Source of the DNA: Roseovarius litorisediminis | GTDB lineage: Bacteria > Pseudomonadota > Alphaproteobacteria > Rhodobacterales > Rhodobacteraceae | Length of the DNA: 64,000 nucleotides | Direction: 5' to 3' | Assembly (NCBI RefSeq): GCF_900172295.1 | Contig: NZ_FWFL01000002.1 | Span: 434,001 to 498,000, forward strand | Part shown: positions 46,029-54,549 of the stretch, in pieces | Numbering within the stretch: the first letter of the stretch is position 1 | Layout of the letters: each line of letters opens with the position of its first letter | Program-made: the position numbers and the translations under genes | The notes under the pieces: model-generated | Database searches by the model: none | What the model was told of the DNA's origin: nothing | Seen by the model: the letters and a program-made list of their open reading frames with translations, nothing else

Positions 46029-46804
46029 TGGATGTAATTGACTGCGAATTCACGGTTCAGGGTGACGGCCCGCCGCTGTTTCTGATTCATGGGATAGGCG
46101 CTGCGCGTAACACATGGGCAAAGGCTCTGCCGGTGCTGACACCGCATTTTACCGTAGTGACCTATGATTTGCGCGGGCATGGTGCCTCGCCCATGCCGCA
46201 AGGCGAATTTGGTCTGGACGAACTAGTGAATGATCTGGAGCGGGTACGTGACCGAACCGGGTTCGAGGCCGCCCATTTTGCCGGGCACTCGCTGGGCGGG
46301 ATGATCGGGCCTGCCTATGCGCGGCGGTTTCCGGACAGGGTAAAATCGCTGGGATTACTGTCGACGGCCGCTTTTCGGACCGAAGATGACAGCGCCAAGG
46401 TCTGGGGTGTCGTGCGTGCGATGGAGGAAAAAGGCATACCGCAGGTTCTGGGCACGCTGACGGACCGCTGGTTCACTGACGGGTTCATTGCTGAGCACGG
46501 GGATGTGGTTGAACGGCGGCTGAAACAGGTGGTGGACACGGACGCAGAGGTTTTCCTGAATGTGTTCCGTATTTATGCCGGTGTTGAAATGGCGCCCTGG
46601 CTGCATGAAGTCACAGCGCCCTCTCTGGTGCTGACCGGTGAAAATGACGGTGGTTGCAATCCACGCCTGAACAGGCTGATTGATGCGGCGCTGCCAAATT
46701 CGGAACTGGTGATCCTGCCTGGTCTGAAACACTCGCTATTGTTAGAGGCGGGCGATGTGGTGGCGGAAAATCTGGTGCGTTTTATCCATTCCCTGCCTAA
46801 ATGA
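46025..46804 (+). CDS. Alpha/beta hydrolase (enol-lactonase-like)
   Basis: 259 residues. LFLIHGIGAARNTW has the oxyanion region, VTYDLRGHGASPMPQG follows, and the nucleophile elbow is FAGHSLGGMIGPAYAR. The acid is probably Asp in LTGENDGGCNP and the His is in LPGLKHSLLLEAG. Closest in style to 3-oxoadipate enol-lactonases. Start overlaps the dehydrogenase gene by four bases. A hydrolase after a flavin monooxygenase fits a Baeyer-Villiger (ester/lactone) or ring-cleavage product. Confidence 0.88.
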   Translation: MMDVIDCEFTVQGDGPPLFLIHGIGAARNTWAKALPVLTPHFTVVTYDLRGHGASPMPQGEFGLDELVNDLERVRDRTGFEAAHFAGHSLGGMIGPAYARRFPDRVKSLGLLSTAAFRTEDDSAKVWGVVRAMEEKGIPQVLGTLTDRWFTDGFIAEHGDVVERRLKQVVDTDAEVFLNVFRIYAGVEMAPWLHEVTAPSLVLTGENDGGCNPRLNRLIDAALPNSELVILPGLKHSLLLEAGDVVAENLVRFIHSLPK

Positions 46805-46876
46805 CGTTTTCGGAACAGACCCTGTAAAACATACTGTGGCCACATAACCAGGTGCCGGACATCACTGGAGGTCGCC

Positions 46877-47704
46877 ATGGGCAAGAAATTAACAGAGGCG
46901 CAGATTGAGGCATTTCATCGGGATGGTTTTGTCTCGCCCATAGATATCTTTTCCGAGGAAGAGGCAGCGCGACTTCGTGCAGAGCTGGAAGCGGCCGAAG
47001 CAAAGTGGCCTGAAGCCTTTGTCGGCGCGGCACGCAATAATGCGCATCTGAACCTGACGTGTCTGGATGAGATTGTGCACAACACTGCTCTGGTGGATGC
47101 TGCCGAAGATCTGGTCGGACCTGATATTCTGAATTACGGCACCGTGTTGTTTATCAAAGAGCCCCATGATCCGGGGTTTGTCAGCTGGCATCAGGATGCG
47201 CGATACATGGGGTTGGAGCCACATGTGGGGGTGACGGCCTGGGTTGCCCTGTCAGAGGCCAACGATGAAAGCGGTTGTATGCGGATGATCCCGGGCAGTC
47301 ATGACAGGATACGCGACCACAATGACAGCTATGGCAAAGACAATATTCTGACCCGCGGGCAGGAAGTACAGGATGTGAACGAAAGCAGCGCTGTTTCGAC
47401 GCCATTGCGGCCTGGGCAGGCCTCGTTTCATAGCTCGCGGGTGATCCATAGTTCGCAACCCAATAACAGCGATGATCGCCGGATCGGATTTGTGATCCAG
47501 CCCTATATGCCCCCAAGTGTGGTGCAAACAATAACGCCGACCTATGCCCAGTTGGTGCGCGGCGAGGATCCGCACGACAATTTCATTCGGGCCGGGCGCC
47601 CCAGCCGGGACATGGACCCTGAAGATGTGGTGCTGCGGGACAAGGTGAACCAGACCTGGGCCGATATCCTGTATCACGGGGCCAGACAACGCCGGGATTT
47701 CTAA
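46877..47704 (+). CDS. Phytanoyl-CoA dioxygenase (PhyH) family protein, second copy
   Basis: 275 residues with the Fe(II)/2-oxoglutarate site His-x-Asp in VSWHQDARYMGL and the distal His in SSRVIHSSQPNNSDDRRIG with its Arg partner. ESGCMRMIPGSHDRIRDHND is typical of the ectoine hydroxylase/SyrP-like branch. It is not closely similar to the copy at 18.3 kb outside the fold motifs. It follows the hydrolase by 72 bp on the same strand and is probably the last gene of the cluster, with GGAGGTCGCC before its ATG. Confidence 0.87.
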   Translation: MGKKLTEAQIEAFHRDGFVSPIDIFSEEEAARLRAELEAAEAKWPEAFVGAARNNAHLNLTCLDEIVHNTALVDAAEDLVGPDILNYGTVLFIKEPHDPGFVSWHQDARYMGLEPHVGVTAWVALSEANDESGCMRMIPGSHDRIRDHNDSYGKDNILTRGQEVQDVNESSAVSTPLRPGQASFHSSRVIHSSQPNNSDDRRIGFVIQPYMPPSVVQTITPTYAQLVRGEDPHDNFIRAGRPSRDMDPEDVVLRDKVNQTWADILYHGARQRRDF

Positions 47705-47904
47705 GCAGAATCGGCTGCTTCGGACGGCGCCCGTGCCGTGACGGGCGTCGGCGTCTTGCGTTTTGGACTCATTCCCGTCCGGGTATCTCCGAACTGTGAT
47801 CAACATCACTGCAGGGTGTAAAGAATCACTTTATAGTTGTATTTGTTTTAGGTGATTGAATCCGAGTTTCGACAAATTTTTCCAAAATCATAAAGGGTAA
47901 AGCC

Positions 47905-48462
47905 ATGACAGATATCAAAACAGCACTTGAGACCCATGTTTCCGACCGGGACTGGGAAATGATGGCAAAGCATGCGGGTATGCCCGCAGCAGAAGTGAAG
48001 AAAAAGGTTTTGAACGGAATTGCCAATTCCCTTGGGGCAGACGGGACCGCAGAACTGACCACGGTCAGCTCCGCCCCGGTTCTAAGTGATCTGGCACTGG
48101 CGCCACGGACAGTAGCGGATGACTGTGCCACGCAGGATTTCGAAGTGTCGCTGTTCAAAATCATCGGCATTAAGGGATCGCTGAAGGTTTGCGGCACAAA
48201 CACGTCAAACTGGACGGCAGAGTTGAAGGTTTGCCTGATCGTCGCAGGCGCCTCGGTCTGGTGTACGACCTACCACTTTGATCCGCATAACCTGAGCGTC
48301 TGCTTCTCGCCCACGGTTGGGGTGGCCAAGGCCGACCTGTGCTTTACCGTTTCAATCCACAGCAACAAGATTTGCCTGAGCATCAAAGGCAAGGCCTGTG
48401 TCTGGGGGCTGGGTTGGCATTGCGGCAAGTTCAACGAACAGCTGTTCTGCATTCCGATCTGA
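47905..48462 (+). CDS. Cysteine-rich orphan protein of unknown family
   Basis: 185 residues, not recognised. Residues 1-60 are polar and helical (MTDIKTALETHVSDRDWEMM, AAEVKKKVLNGIANSLG) with no signal peptide. From residue 74 to 182 there are ten cysteines spaced along alternating hydrophobic strands: DDCAT, KVCGTN, KVCLIV, VWCTTY, SVCFSP, DLCFTV, KICLSI, KACVWG, WHCGKF, LFCIPI. The layout suggests a leader-like N-terminus and a disulfide- or metal-rich beta C-terminus. It has its own AT-rich upstream region, a Shine-Dalgarno (AAAGGG) and its own terminator. A modified peptide precursor is possible, but no modifying enzyme is adjacent. Confidence 0.7.
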   Translation: MTDIKTALETHVSDRDWEMMAKHAGMPAAEVKKKVLNGIANSLGADGTAELTTVSSAPVLSDLALAPRTVADDCATQDFEVSLFKIIGIKGSLKVCGTNTSNWTAELKVCLIVAGASVWCTTYHFDPHNLSVCFSPTVGVAKADLCFTVSIHSNKICLSIKGKACVWGLGWHCGKFNEQLFCIPI

Positions 48463-48486
48463 GTACGCAGCCGCTGTGCAACGAAC

Positions 48487-48521
48487 AAGGCCCGCGCAAT
48501 GTGCAGCGCGGGCCTTTTTTC
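48487..48521 (+). terminator. Rho-independent terminator of the Cys-rich gene
   Basis: Eleven-base stem AAGGCCCGCGC / GCGCGGGCCTT with an eight-base loop and a TTTTTT run. It lies between the Cys-rich gene and the convergent pyrophosphatase. Confidence 0.92.
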
Positions 48522-48534
48522 AATTGGCTGAAAC

Positions 48535-49455
48535 TCAAACTTTGAGGTTCGGGATAATCTGTTTTTTACGGCTCATGATGCCGGGCAGGACAACAGAGTC
48601 ACCGGAAACAGATGCCCCAAAGGATTTTTCGGCAACGGTTTTAACCAGGTCATTTGGGACCAGCAAGGTGGCCTCTTCATTCAGGATATCGACAACGAAA
48701 AGCAGAACCTGATCAACGCCATCCTCGGCGGCAACCGCTGTCATGCTTTCCATCAGGCTTGCTTTGCGGTCCAGCACCGTGGCCGGCGCGGTGGTTTCCA
48801 GAACCGAGACGCGGAATTTTGTGTCGCCGACGCCGTATTCCTTGGAGTCCATGCGCAGCAGTTCAGCATCAGAAAAAGCCGAGACATCGGATTTGGCGGC
48901 GAACATTTCAGCGGCATAGTCCGAAATGTTGATACCCAGATCGGCTGCCAGTTTTTCTGCTACGGCGCGGTCATGCGGGGTGGTGGTAGGCGAGCGGAAT
49001 TCGAGGGTATCGGACAGGATGCAGGTCAGCGCGGTGCCTTTGGCCCAGTCGGGCATTCTGGCAGCATCATCGCCCATCAGGTCAACCATGATGGTGGCGG
49101 TGCAGGCCAACGGGCGCACGGTGATGTCGATCGGGCCTTTGGTTTCCAGACCGCCGACCAGCTTGTGATGGTCGATGATCGCTTGCACATCGGCGTTGTT
49201 GATATTGGCGGGCAGTTCGGCGGGGTTGTTGGTGTCAACGATCACGCAAGCCTGGCCGTCATCCACATCCGAGAGGATCCGCGGTTTGGGTAGGTCCCAT
49301 TTTTGCAGCAGAAAGGCAGCTTCGGTATTGGGTTCGCCCAGAAGGACGGCCTCGGCGGCGGTGCCTTTGATTTCATTCATGTACCAGGCCCATAGGATGG
49401 GCGAGCCGGTGGAATCGGTATCGGGCGATTTATGGCCGAAAACAAGCGTGGTCAT
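48535..49455 (-). CDS. ppaC: Manganese-dependent inorganic pyrophosphatase (family II)
   Basis: 306 residues of the DHH phosphoesterase superfamily. Metal-binding motifs are VFGHKSPDTDS near the N-terminus, VIVDTNNPAEL, and the DHH box in IIDHHKLVGG. The C-terminal DHHA2 substrate domain ends with LPGIMSRKKQIIP. Known role: hydrolysis of PPi with Mn2+ or Co2+. Monocistronic and divergent from the DUF2161 gene. Confidence 0.95.
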   Translation of the reverse strand: MTTLVFGHKSPDTDSTGSPILWAWYMNEIKGTAAEAVLLGEPNTEAAFLLQKWDLPKPRILSDVDDGQACVIVDTNNPAELPANINNADVQAIIDHHKLVGGLETKGPIDITVRPLACTATIMVDLMGDDAARMPDWAKGTALTCILSDTLEFRSPTTTPHDRAVAEKLAADLGINISDYAAEMFAAKSDVSAFSDAELLRMDSKEYGVGDTKFRVSVLETTAPATVLDRKASLMESMTAVAAEDGVDQVLLFVVDILNEEATLLVPNDLVKTVAEKSFGASVSGDSVVLPGIMSRKKQIIPNLKV

Positions 49456-49618
49456 TGCGGAATAATCCTGTGGTTTGCATCAGTTTGCGCGCCTTATAGG
49501 CCGGTCATGGGCGCTTGTCACCTGCCCATGCTGCAATGCGGCATTACGCCGTGCGCAGACCTGCAAGGCCGGGATGAAGGTAATTGGCAGGGGAATGATT
49601 GGCTTGTAGACAGGAAAA

Positions 49619-50305
49619 ATGAACAAACCTGCCGAAATCGAATTATATGCACCGGTCAAAACCTGGCTTGAAGCGCAGGGTTATGCCGTTAAGGGCGAGA
49701 TAGGCGCGGCAGACGTGATGGCGGTGAAAGCACAAGAACTGCTGATCGTTGAACTGAAGACCGGGTTTTCACTGACGTTGCTGCAACAGTCGGTCAAACG
49801 GCAGGCGGTCACAGATTTGGTTTATGTGGCGGTGCCGCGCTGGCGCGGCAAGGCAGGGTGGCGGGCGTTCAAAGGGAATATCGGTTTGTGCCGGCGGCTG
49901 GGGGTCGGGGTGATTTCGGTTCGGGTAGAAGATGGATCGGTTCAGTTGCATGCCGATCCGGGGCCGTTTCAGCCGCGCAAATCCAGTGCGCGGCGCGCGG
50001 CGCTGCTGAAAGAATTCAACGCCCGCGCGGGCGACCCGACGCAGGGCGGTACGGCAGGCCAGGTGGAGACATCCTACAGACAGGATGCGCTGCGTTGCGC
50101 AGGTTATCTGGCCGAATCGGGGCCCAGCAAAGGCGCAGAGGTCGCCAGAGCCACCGGCGTGGCGCGGGCGACGCAGATCATGGCGGACAACCACCACGGC
50201 TGGTTTTTCCGGGCGGCACGGGGGATTTATGCCCTCAGTGATGCCGGGGTTGAACTGGCAGTGCCCGACGAACACAGCCCGAAAGATGCTCGCACGAAAA
50301 CTTGA
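49619..50305 (+). CDS. DUF2161 protein with PD-(D/E)XK nuclease-like core
   Basis: 228 residues. The first 110 contain the nuclease-like pattern: GYAVKGEIGAADVMAVKAQE with Glu and Asp, then LLIVELKTGFSL with the E-x-K, and the QSVKRQAVTDLVYVAVPR helix. The C-terminal half has a winged-helix-like segment (GYLAESGPSKGAEVARATG, IYALSDAGVEL). Remembered as a family frequent in Rhodobacteraceae with no assigned role. It stands alone, without methylase or defence partners. Confidence 0.8.
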   Translation: MNKPAEIELYAPVKTWLEAQGYAVKGEIGAADVMAVKAQELLIVELKTGFSLTLLQQSVKRQAVTDLVYVAVPRWRGKAGWRAFKGNIGLCRRLGVGVISVRVEDGSVQLHADPGPFQPRKSSARRAALLKEFNARAGDPTQGGTAGQVETSYRQDALRCAGYLAESGPSKGAEVARATGVARATQIMADNHHGWFFRAARGIYALSDAGVELAVPDEHSPKDARTKT

Positions 50306-50359
50306 GCCTGCCCTGAATGACAACGCAGGGCTTTTCCTGTCATCGCGCGCGGTGACGGG

Positions 50360-51499
50360 TCAGACGTGTTCGACCACTTGCAGATGCTGCGCAAGCCGGT
50401 CGATTTCGCCCAGGAAGCGCGCGACAAGTTTGGGGTCGCGTGGGGCGGCACTTACGCCAGCGGGAATTTCGTGGTTGAGGACGGCTTCGATGGCCAGAGA
50501 CACCGGGATCGACACAAGGCGGGCCATGGCGGTGCCGCGCGCATCGCCACAGGCATCCATAACGAATGTCTTGTGCCAGACCGGCACGCCGTTTTTTTCG
50601 GCCTTCAATGCCACGCAAAGCACAACACGATCCGGCTCGCCTTCCTCATAGGCGTTTTCTGCCCAGAACTGATCGGACATTTCTTTCAGGCGGGTCTCAC
50701 CTGCAGGCCCTTCCAGGTTTTCTATCTCGGTGAAGACATCCGACCAGGCATCGGCCCAGCCATTCAGGCGCAGGGTACCGCGCACGAATTCCTTGATCTG
50801 CCAGGTGGGTTCAAAGCGGTAGTCGTCCATGAATGGCAGGGAATCGCGGTTTGGGTAGACCTCAAAACTTTCCGGGCTGGGCAGGGGGGCGATATAGCTG
50901 CTGATCGCATCCCAGGGGCGCGCAACATTCAGTTCGGTGAAGTTCTTGATGGACCGCGACGGCGAGCGCAACGCCTTTAACACGCCCAGAGGCGACCAAC
51001 TGAATTTGTACCGAAACGGATTGGGGTGTTTGGGAATGCCGCCGCAATAGGAAATAAAACTAAGGTCATTGCCCGCATCATAAGCCTTGGACTTTCGATA
51101 TTCGTCCACAAGGTAATGTGCCATCAGGTGGTCGATGCCGGGATCAAGGCCCACCTCGTTGACGACACAAACACCTTTCAGCAGGGCCTTGGCATGCAAC
51201 TCGCGCATTTCGGGTGAAATGTAGGAGGAGCTGACAAAATGCGCCCCCTTGTTGATGCACATTTCGGCCAGCGGTACGTGCCAGTCGCCGGGCAGCATTG
51301 AAACGACAACATCGCCTTCCTGTACTTCGGCGGCCAGCAGATCTTCGTCAAAGACCTTGATCCGGTTAGTCAGATCGCCGACGGCATCCTGTGCCTTATC
51401 GAGGGTCCGGTTCCAGACAGTTACTTCGTGCCCCGCCTCGATCAGGCGACGCAGGCCGGGGATGGCCGAAAGGCCGGTGCCGCACCAGTGGATTGTCAT
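50360..51499 (-). CDS. Saccharopine dehydrogenase-like, glutamate-forming type
   Basis: 379 residues. The Rossmann start is IHWCGTGLSAIPGLRRLIEA followed by HEVTVWNRTLDKA, a slightly unusual glycine motif. VVVSMLPGDWHVPLAEMCIN and CVVNEVGLDPGIDHLMAHYL are typical of the saccharopine reductase/dehydrogenase (LYS9) family. Known role: saccharopine plus NAD(P)+ to glutamate and aminoadipate semialdehyde, in the lysine-degrading direction in bacteria. It lies two bases after the lysine-forming partner, so together they make a split lysine-2-oxoglutarate reductase/saccharopine dehydrogenase system. Confidence 0.87.
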   Translation of the reverse strand: MTIHWCGTGLSAIPGLRRLIEAGHEVTVWNRTLDKAQDAVGDLTNRIKVFDEDLLAAEVQEGDVVVSMLPGDWHVPLAEMCINKGAHFVSSSYISPEMRELHAKALLKGVCVVNEVGLDPGIDHLMAHYLVDEYRKSKAYDAGNDLSFISYCGGIPKHPNPFRYKFSWSPLGVLKALRSPSRSIKNFTELNVARPWDAISSYIAPLPSPESFEVYPNRDSLPFMDDYRFEPTWQIKEFVRGTLRLNGWADAWSDVFTEIENLEGPAGETRLKEMSDQFWAENAYEEGEPDRVVLCVALKAEKNGVPVWHKTFVMDACGDARGTAMARLVSIPVSLAIEAVLNHEIPAGVSAAPRDPKLVARFLGEIDRLAQHLQVVEHV

Positions 51500-51501
51500 G
51501 T

Positions 51502-52557
51502 TCAGATCCCCTTCATGTGTTCTTTGAATGTCGCTTCGGCGCGGGCCCAGACACCTGTATCCAGATTGTCCAGCGTCGCCAGCGAGGGCAAGAGTTGTTC
51601 AGCATAGTCGATAGATGATTCCACGGGCAAAAGCGATGGCAGGTTGTCGATAGCCATCACGTCCAGCGGTGGCGTATCATGTACGCGGGTGACGGGCGCC
51701 GCCCAGCTGGTCGCCTGTGAATAGACCGGCACCGGGTTGTAATCGCTGTCAGGGTCGCAGGCGACATCGCCGATGACACCAAGCTGGCGTTCTGCGGTCA
51801 GGGCTGATCGCGGCACAAACACAGGTGTGCCTGGGCGGGCGAAGATACAGTTGAGAAAAATGTCGTGTTGCAGGATTTCCGGAAACGGGCCACCCGACGC
51901 TGTCTCGTCCATGTCCCACCTGGTGGTTGTGATGCCCATCGCCTCGCACAGGTCTGCCGCCCCGCTGCCCACGCGGCCCAAGGCACCGATGACAATGGCG
52001 GTGGGGTTGGGTTTGCCGGTGTCTGTGACCTCGCGGGCCAGATCGGCGAGCAGGGCGTCGCGGCCCGGATAGGTGCCCACCGGCGGACAGATGCCGCCCC
52101 GTTGCTGAGCGGCCCAGGCCTTGAGCGATACAGCCGCTCCGGCATAACCCGCCCAATAGCCAAAGGCGGCCACGCGGCGACCGTCGGGATCAACCAGATA
52201 TTCCAGATCGTATAAACTGCCGCCCCCGGCCTTGAAACGTTTCAGCAAGGCGCGGCCGGAATGCTGGCCCTTGAAGGCATGGCCAAACATGATGTGTCTG
52301 TGGGGAAGGGGGCTGCCATCCTCGGGCAGCTCTTTGAGGCCGAAAATGATCGCATCCAACGGTGCGTCGGGCCAGGCGTTTTCAGCCGCAATTGTGCAGC
52401 CTGCATCGCAGTAACCCTCCAGTGGAATGGCGCGAACCGAGCTTTTCTCGACCGTGACCTGGATGCCCGAGGCGATAAGTTTGGCAGCGCCTTCAGGGGT
52501 TAGCCCGACGCGTTCTTCGTTTGGGCGCTGTTCGGCGCGGACCCATAGGTGTGTCAT
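51502..52557 (-). CDS. Saccharopine dehydrogenase (NAD+, lysine-forming) type
   Basis: 351 residues from MTHLWVRAEQRPNEE. The alanine dehydrogenase/PNT-like N-domain carries AEQRPNEERVGLTPEGAAKL, and the NAD domain has AIVIGALGRVGSGAADLCEA. RHIMFGHAFKGQHSGRALL and AFGYWAGYAGAAVSLKAWA match LYS1-type enzymes. In lysine breakdown it would act in reverse as lysine-ketoglutarate reductase. It begins 14 bp after the GST gene and is followed at once by the glutamate-forming enzyme. Confidence 0.9.
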   Translation of the reverse strand: MTHLWVRAEQRPNEERVGLTPEGAAKLIASGIQVTVEKSSVRAIPLEGYCDAGCTIAAENAWPDAPLDAIIFGLKELPEDGSPLPHRHIMFGHAFKGQHSGRALLKRFKAGGGSLYDLEYLVDPDGRRVAAFGYWAGYAGAAVSLKAWAAQQRGGICPPVGTYPGRDALLADLAREVTDTGKPNPTAIVIGALGRVGSGAADLCEAMGITTTRWDMDETASGGPFPEILQHDIFLNCIFARPGTPVFVPRSALTAERQLGVIGDVACDPDSDYNPVPVYSQATSWAAPVTRVHDTPPLDVMAIDNLPSLLPVESSIDYAEQLLPSLATLDNLDTGVWARAEATFKEHMKGI

Positions 52558-52570
52558 GATCAGGACCCTT

Positions 52571-53185
52571 TCAGAGCATGCCCATTTCGCGGGCTTTTTT
52601 AACCGACGGACGGGCCTCCATCGCGTCGCGGAACGCCACAATCTTTGGAAAATCGTCGACCTTCACACCATCGCCTTCAAGCCAGGAACAGACGACGAAA
52701 AGGTAGGGATCTGCGATGCTGATCACATCCCCCATCACAAAGGGCGTGCGAATCGCATGATCGTTGATGAAACGGGCGCTTTCCGTCATCGTCTGCGGCA
52801 CCTTGGCCTTCATGTCTTCAATTGAACTTTCCTTGTCGACCCAGCGGATACCGCGCAAGCGGTGTGCGTGGTTCACGTGCATGGTGCTGGCCAGATAATA
52901 CATCACCGCGCGCATTTGTGCGGCCTGCCAGGGATCAGAGGGCACAAGGTGCGCCGCTGGTTTGATTGCCGCAATGTAATCCAGGATTGCGCCGGTTTCC
53001 GTCAGAATTCCCTGCTCGGTGATCAGGGCAGGCACGCGCCCCTTGGGGTTGATAGCGTGGAAGGAGGGCTTGGTTTGCTCGCCCGATGCGAAATCAACGC
53101 GGACCGGTTCGTAGTCAATACCGGCCTCATCCAGGGCGATGGCCGACGCGATAGATATCGTTGTGGGCGCGTAAAAAAGTTTCAT
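52571..53185 (-). CDS. Glutathione S-transferase (beta-like)
   Basis: 204 residues. The thioredoxin-like domain has MKLFYAPTTISIASAIALDE, INPKGRVPALITE and LTETGAILDYIA; the helical domain has GDVISIADPYLFVVCSW. Substrate unknown. It lies in the same direction as, and just upstream of, the saccharopine pair and 20 bp after the histidine phosphatase gene, so an operon is likely. A role in protecting against the reactive semialdehyde product is possible but unproven. Confidence 0.88.
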   Translation of the reverse strand: MKLFYAPTTISIASAIALDEAGIDYEPVRVDFASGEQTKPSFHAINPKGRVPALITEQGILTETGAILDYIAAIKPAAHLVPSDPWQAAQMRAVMYYLASTMHVNHAHRLRGIRWVDKESSIEDMKAKVPQTMTESARFINDHAIRTPFVMGDVISIADPYLFVVCSWLEGDGVKVDDFPKIVAFRDAMEARPSVKKAREMGML

Positions 53186-53205
53186 CGAAGCTGTCCTTTC
53201 GTGGA

Positions 53206-53856
53206 TCAGACGAATGTGCGGGCATGAGCCCGGTCAGGGGTATCAAGATGCGGGGTCGCGTTGAACGTACCCAGCATCAACTGGCCATGGACATAATGCA
53301 GACGGTGAATCGAACTGTTCATGATCTGCAGCATGACACGCGAGGTGGCAGCATTGTCCAGTGCCAGAATATGGCGCACGACCATGCCAATCACACCGCC
53401 AGAGGTGACCAGAAGCACCCGGCCATGCGCGCCGCAAAGCTCGTCTACCAGCCCGGTGATGCGGGCGGTGAAATTGTCAAAACGCTCGGGGATGCCGTCG
53501 AGCAGATTGCGTTGCCAATGATCCATCAGCAAAGGCAGGTGATTTACATAGTCGCTGACGTTTTGTGGGTAAGGGGTGCCGTGCTGTTGCTCAAGCGCCA
53601 GTGCCATGGCGAAATACTGTAGCTCGTTCAGGCGCTTATCCTGTTCGGTGATCGCAAAGCCCATGGCGCGGGCGGTATCGGCCTGCCGGGTCAGTGTACC
53701 GGTGACGACATGGTCGAAATGCGGATTTGTGGATTTCAGATGTTCCCCCAGCCAGGTGGCCTGCTGGCGGCCCAGATCCGAAAGCCTGTCATAACTGGCC
53801 TCGTCTTTGGCATCGGAATTGGCCTGCCCATGCCGGACAAGAATGATTTCGGTCAC
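53206..53856 (-). CDS. Histidine phosphatase (phosphoglycerate mutase-like)
   Basis: 216 residues from a GTG at 53856 (VTEIILVRHGQANS); another in-frame GTG eleven codons earlier is less likely. The phosphohistidine motif is LVRHGQANSD, the second Arg is in TGTLTRQADTA, and a second His is in LLVTSGGVIGMVVRH. Substrate unknown. First gene of the run toward the saccharopine dehydrogenase pair. Confidence 0.87.
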   Translation of the reverse strand: MTEIILVRHGQANSDAKDEASYDRLSDLGRQQATWLGEHLKSTNPHFDHVVTGTLTRQADTARAMGFAITEQDKRLNELQYFAMALALEQQHGTPYPQNVSDYVNHLPLLMDHWQRNLLDGIPERFDNFTARITGLVDELCGAHGRVLLVTSGGVIGMVVRHILALDNAATSRVMLQIMNSSIHRLHYVHGQLMLGTFNATPHLDTPDRAHARTFV

Positions 53857-53994
53857 GCGTGATTTCCCGTTGGTGCAATTTGGCGGCACGTTAGCGGTGC
53901 GGGCGCCGGGGGAAAAGGGGGGCGGTGGGATAATCTGCTGTCAGAGGGGTTTGGTGGTCGGGCCGCCTTTACGCCGTGTTTGCCCGTTGCGCGC

Positions 53995-54345
53995 TCAATC
54001 AGCCGCCGGCCTTTTCCAGGGACAAGGAACAGGGGCGCCGTTCACACGCACCTCGTCCGCCTCGTTGTCCAGCACCACGGGATTGTCGAACAAAGCGAGC
54101 GTGGGACGAACGCCAAAGCGGCCCTCCATCCAATCTGCCCAGCCTTCGTTGAACCAGGTCATTGCATCCTCGCGTGTTGCGAATTCGTAAATGCCGCCAC
54201 CGCCCGCGTCGCTGTTAAGGTAGTACTTTCGCCGCAAGCCTTTGACGCAATGGAAGATCTTTGACGACTCAAGGGATTGCGCGATCACCTCGTCGGTGGG
54301 ACGTTTTTGCCCAGAAAAAGGAATCTGCACGACAGCGATAATCAT
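53995..54345 (-). CDS. Small monooxygenase-like (YdhR/ABM-type ferredoxin-fold) protein
   Basis: 116 residues from MIIAVVQIPFSGQKRP, behind a strong GGAGG; the longer upstream frame is antisense to the fdhA leader. The pattern of a strand (IIAVVQI), a helix (DEVIAQSLESSKIFHCVKG), RRKYYLNSDAGGGGIYEFAT and DAMTWFNEGWADWMEGRFG is that of a dimeric alpha+beta barrel protein. Relatives include putative monooxygenases and heme-degrading-like folds. Function unknown. Divergent from fdhA. Confidence 0.7.
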   Translation of the reverse strand: MIIAVVQIPFSGQKRPTDEVIAQSLESSKIFHCVKGLRRKYYLNSDAGGGGIYEFATREDAMTWFNEGWADWMEGRFGVRPTLALFDNPVVLDNEADEVRVNGAPVPCPWKRPAAD

Positions 54346-54549
54346 TTGTGGAACCTCCGGTCGGGGAACTTGGAACCTCAGGTCACCCGGCAAGATGACA
54401 TAGCGCAAAATGTGGAGGTGCGTGGTTTTATGTTGCAGATAAGAAACTTCTTTTCCCGCGGTGGCGTAAAAATGCGGAGAGGTGTCGGGATTGGTGGACT
54501 CCCATTTTCTGGCACGTGGTCTATGGTGCGGCAAGCAGGAGGTGCGCGC

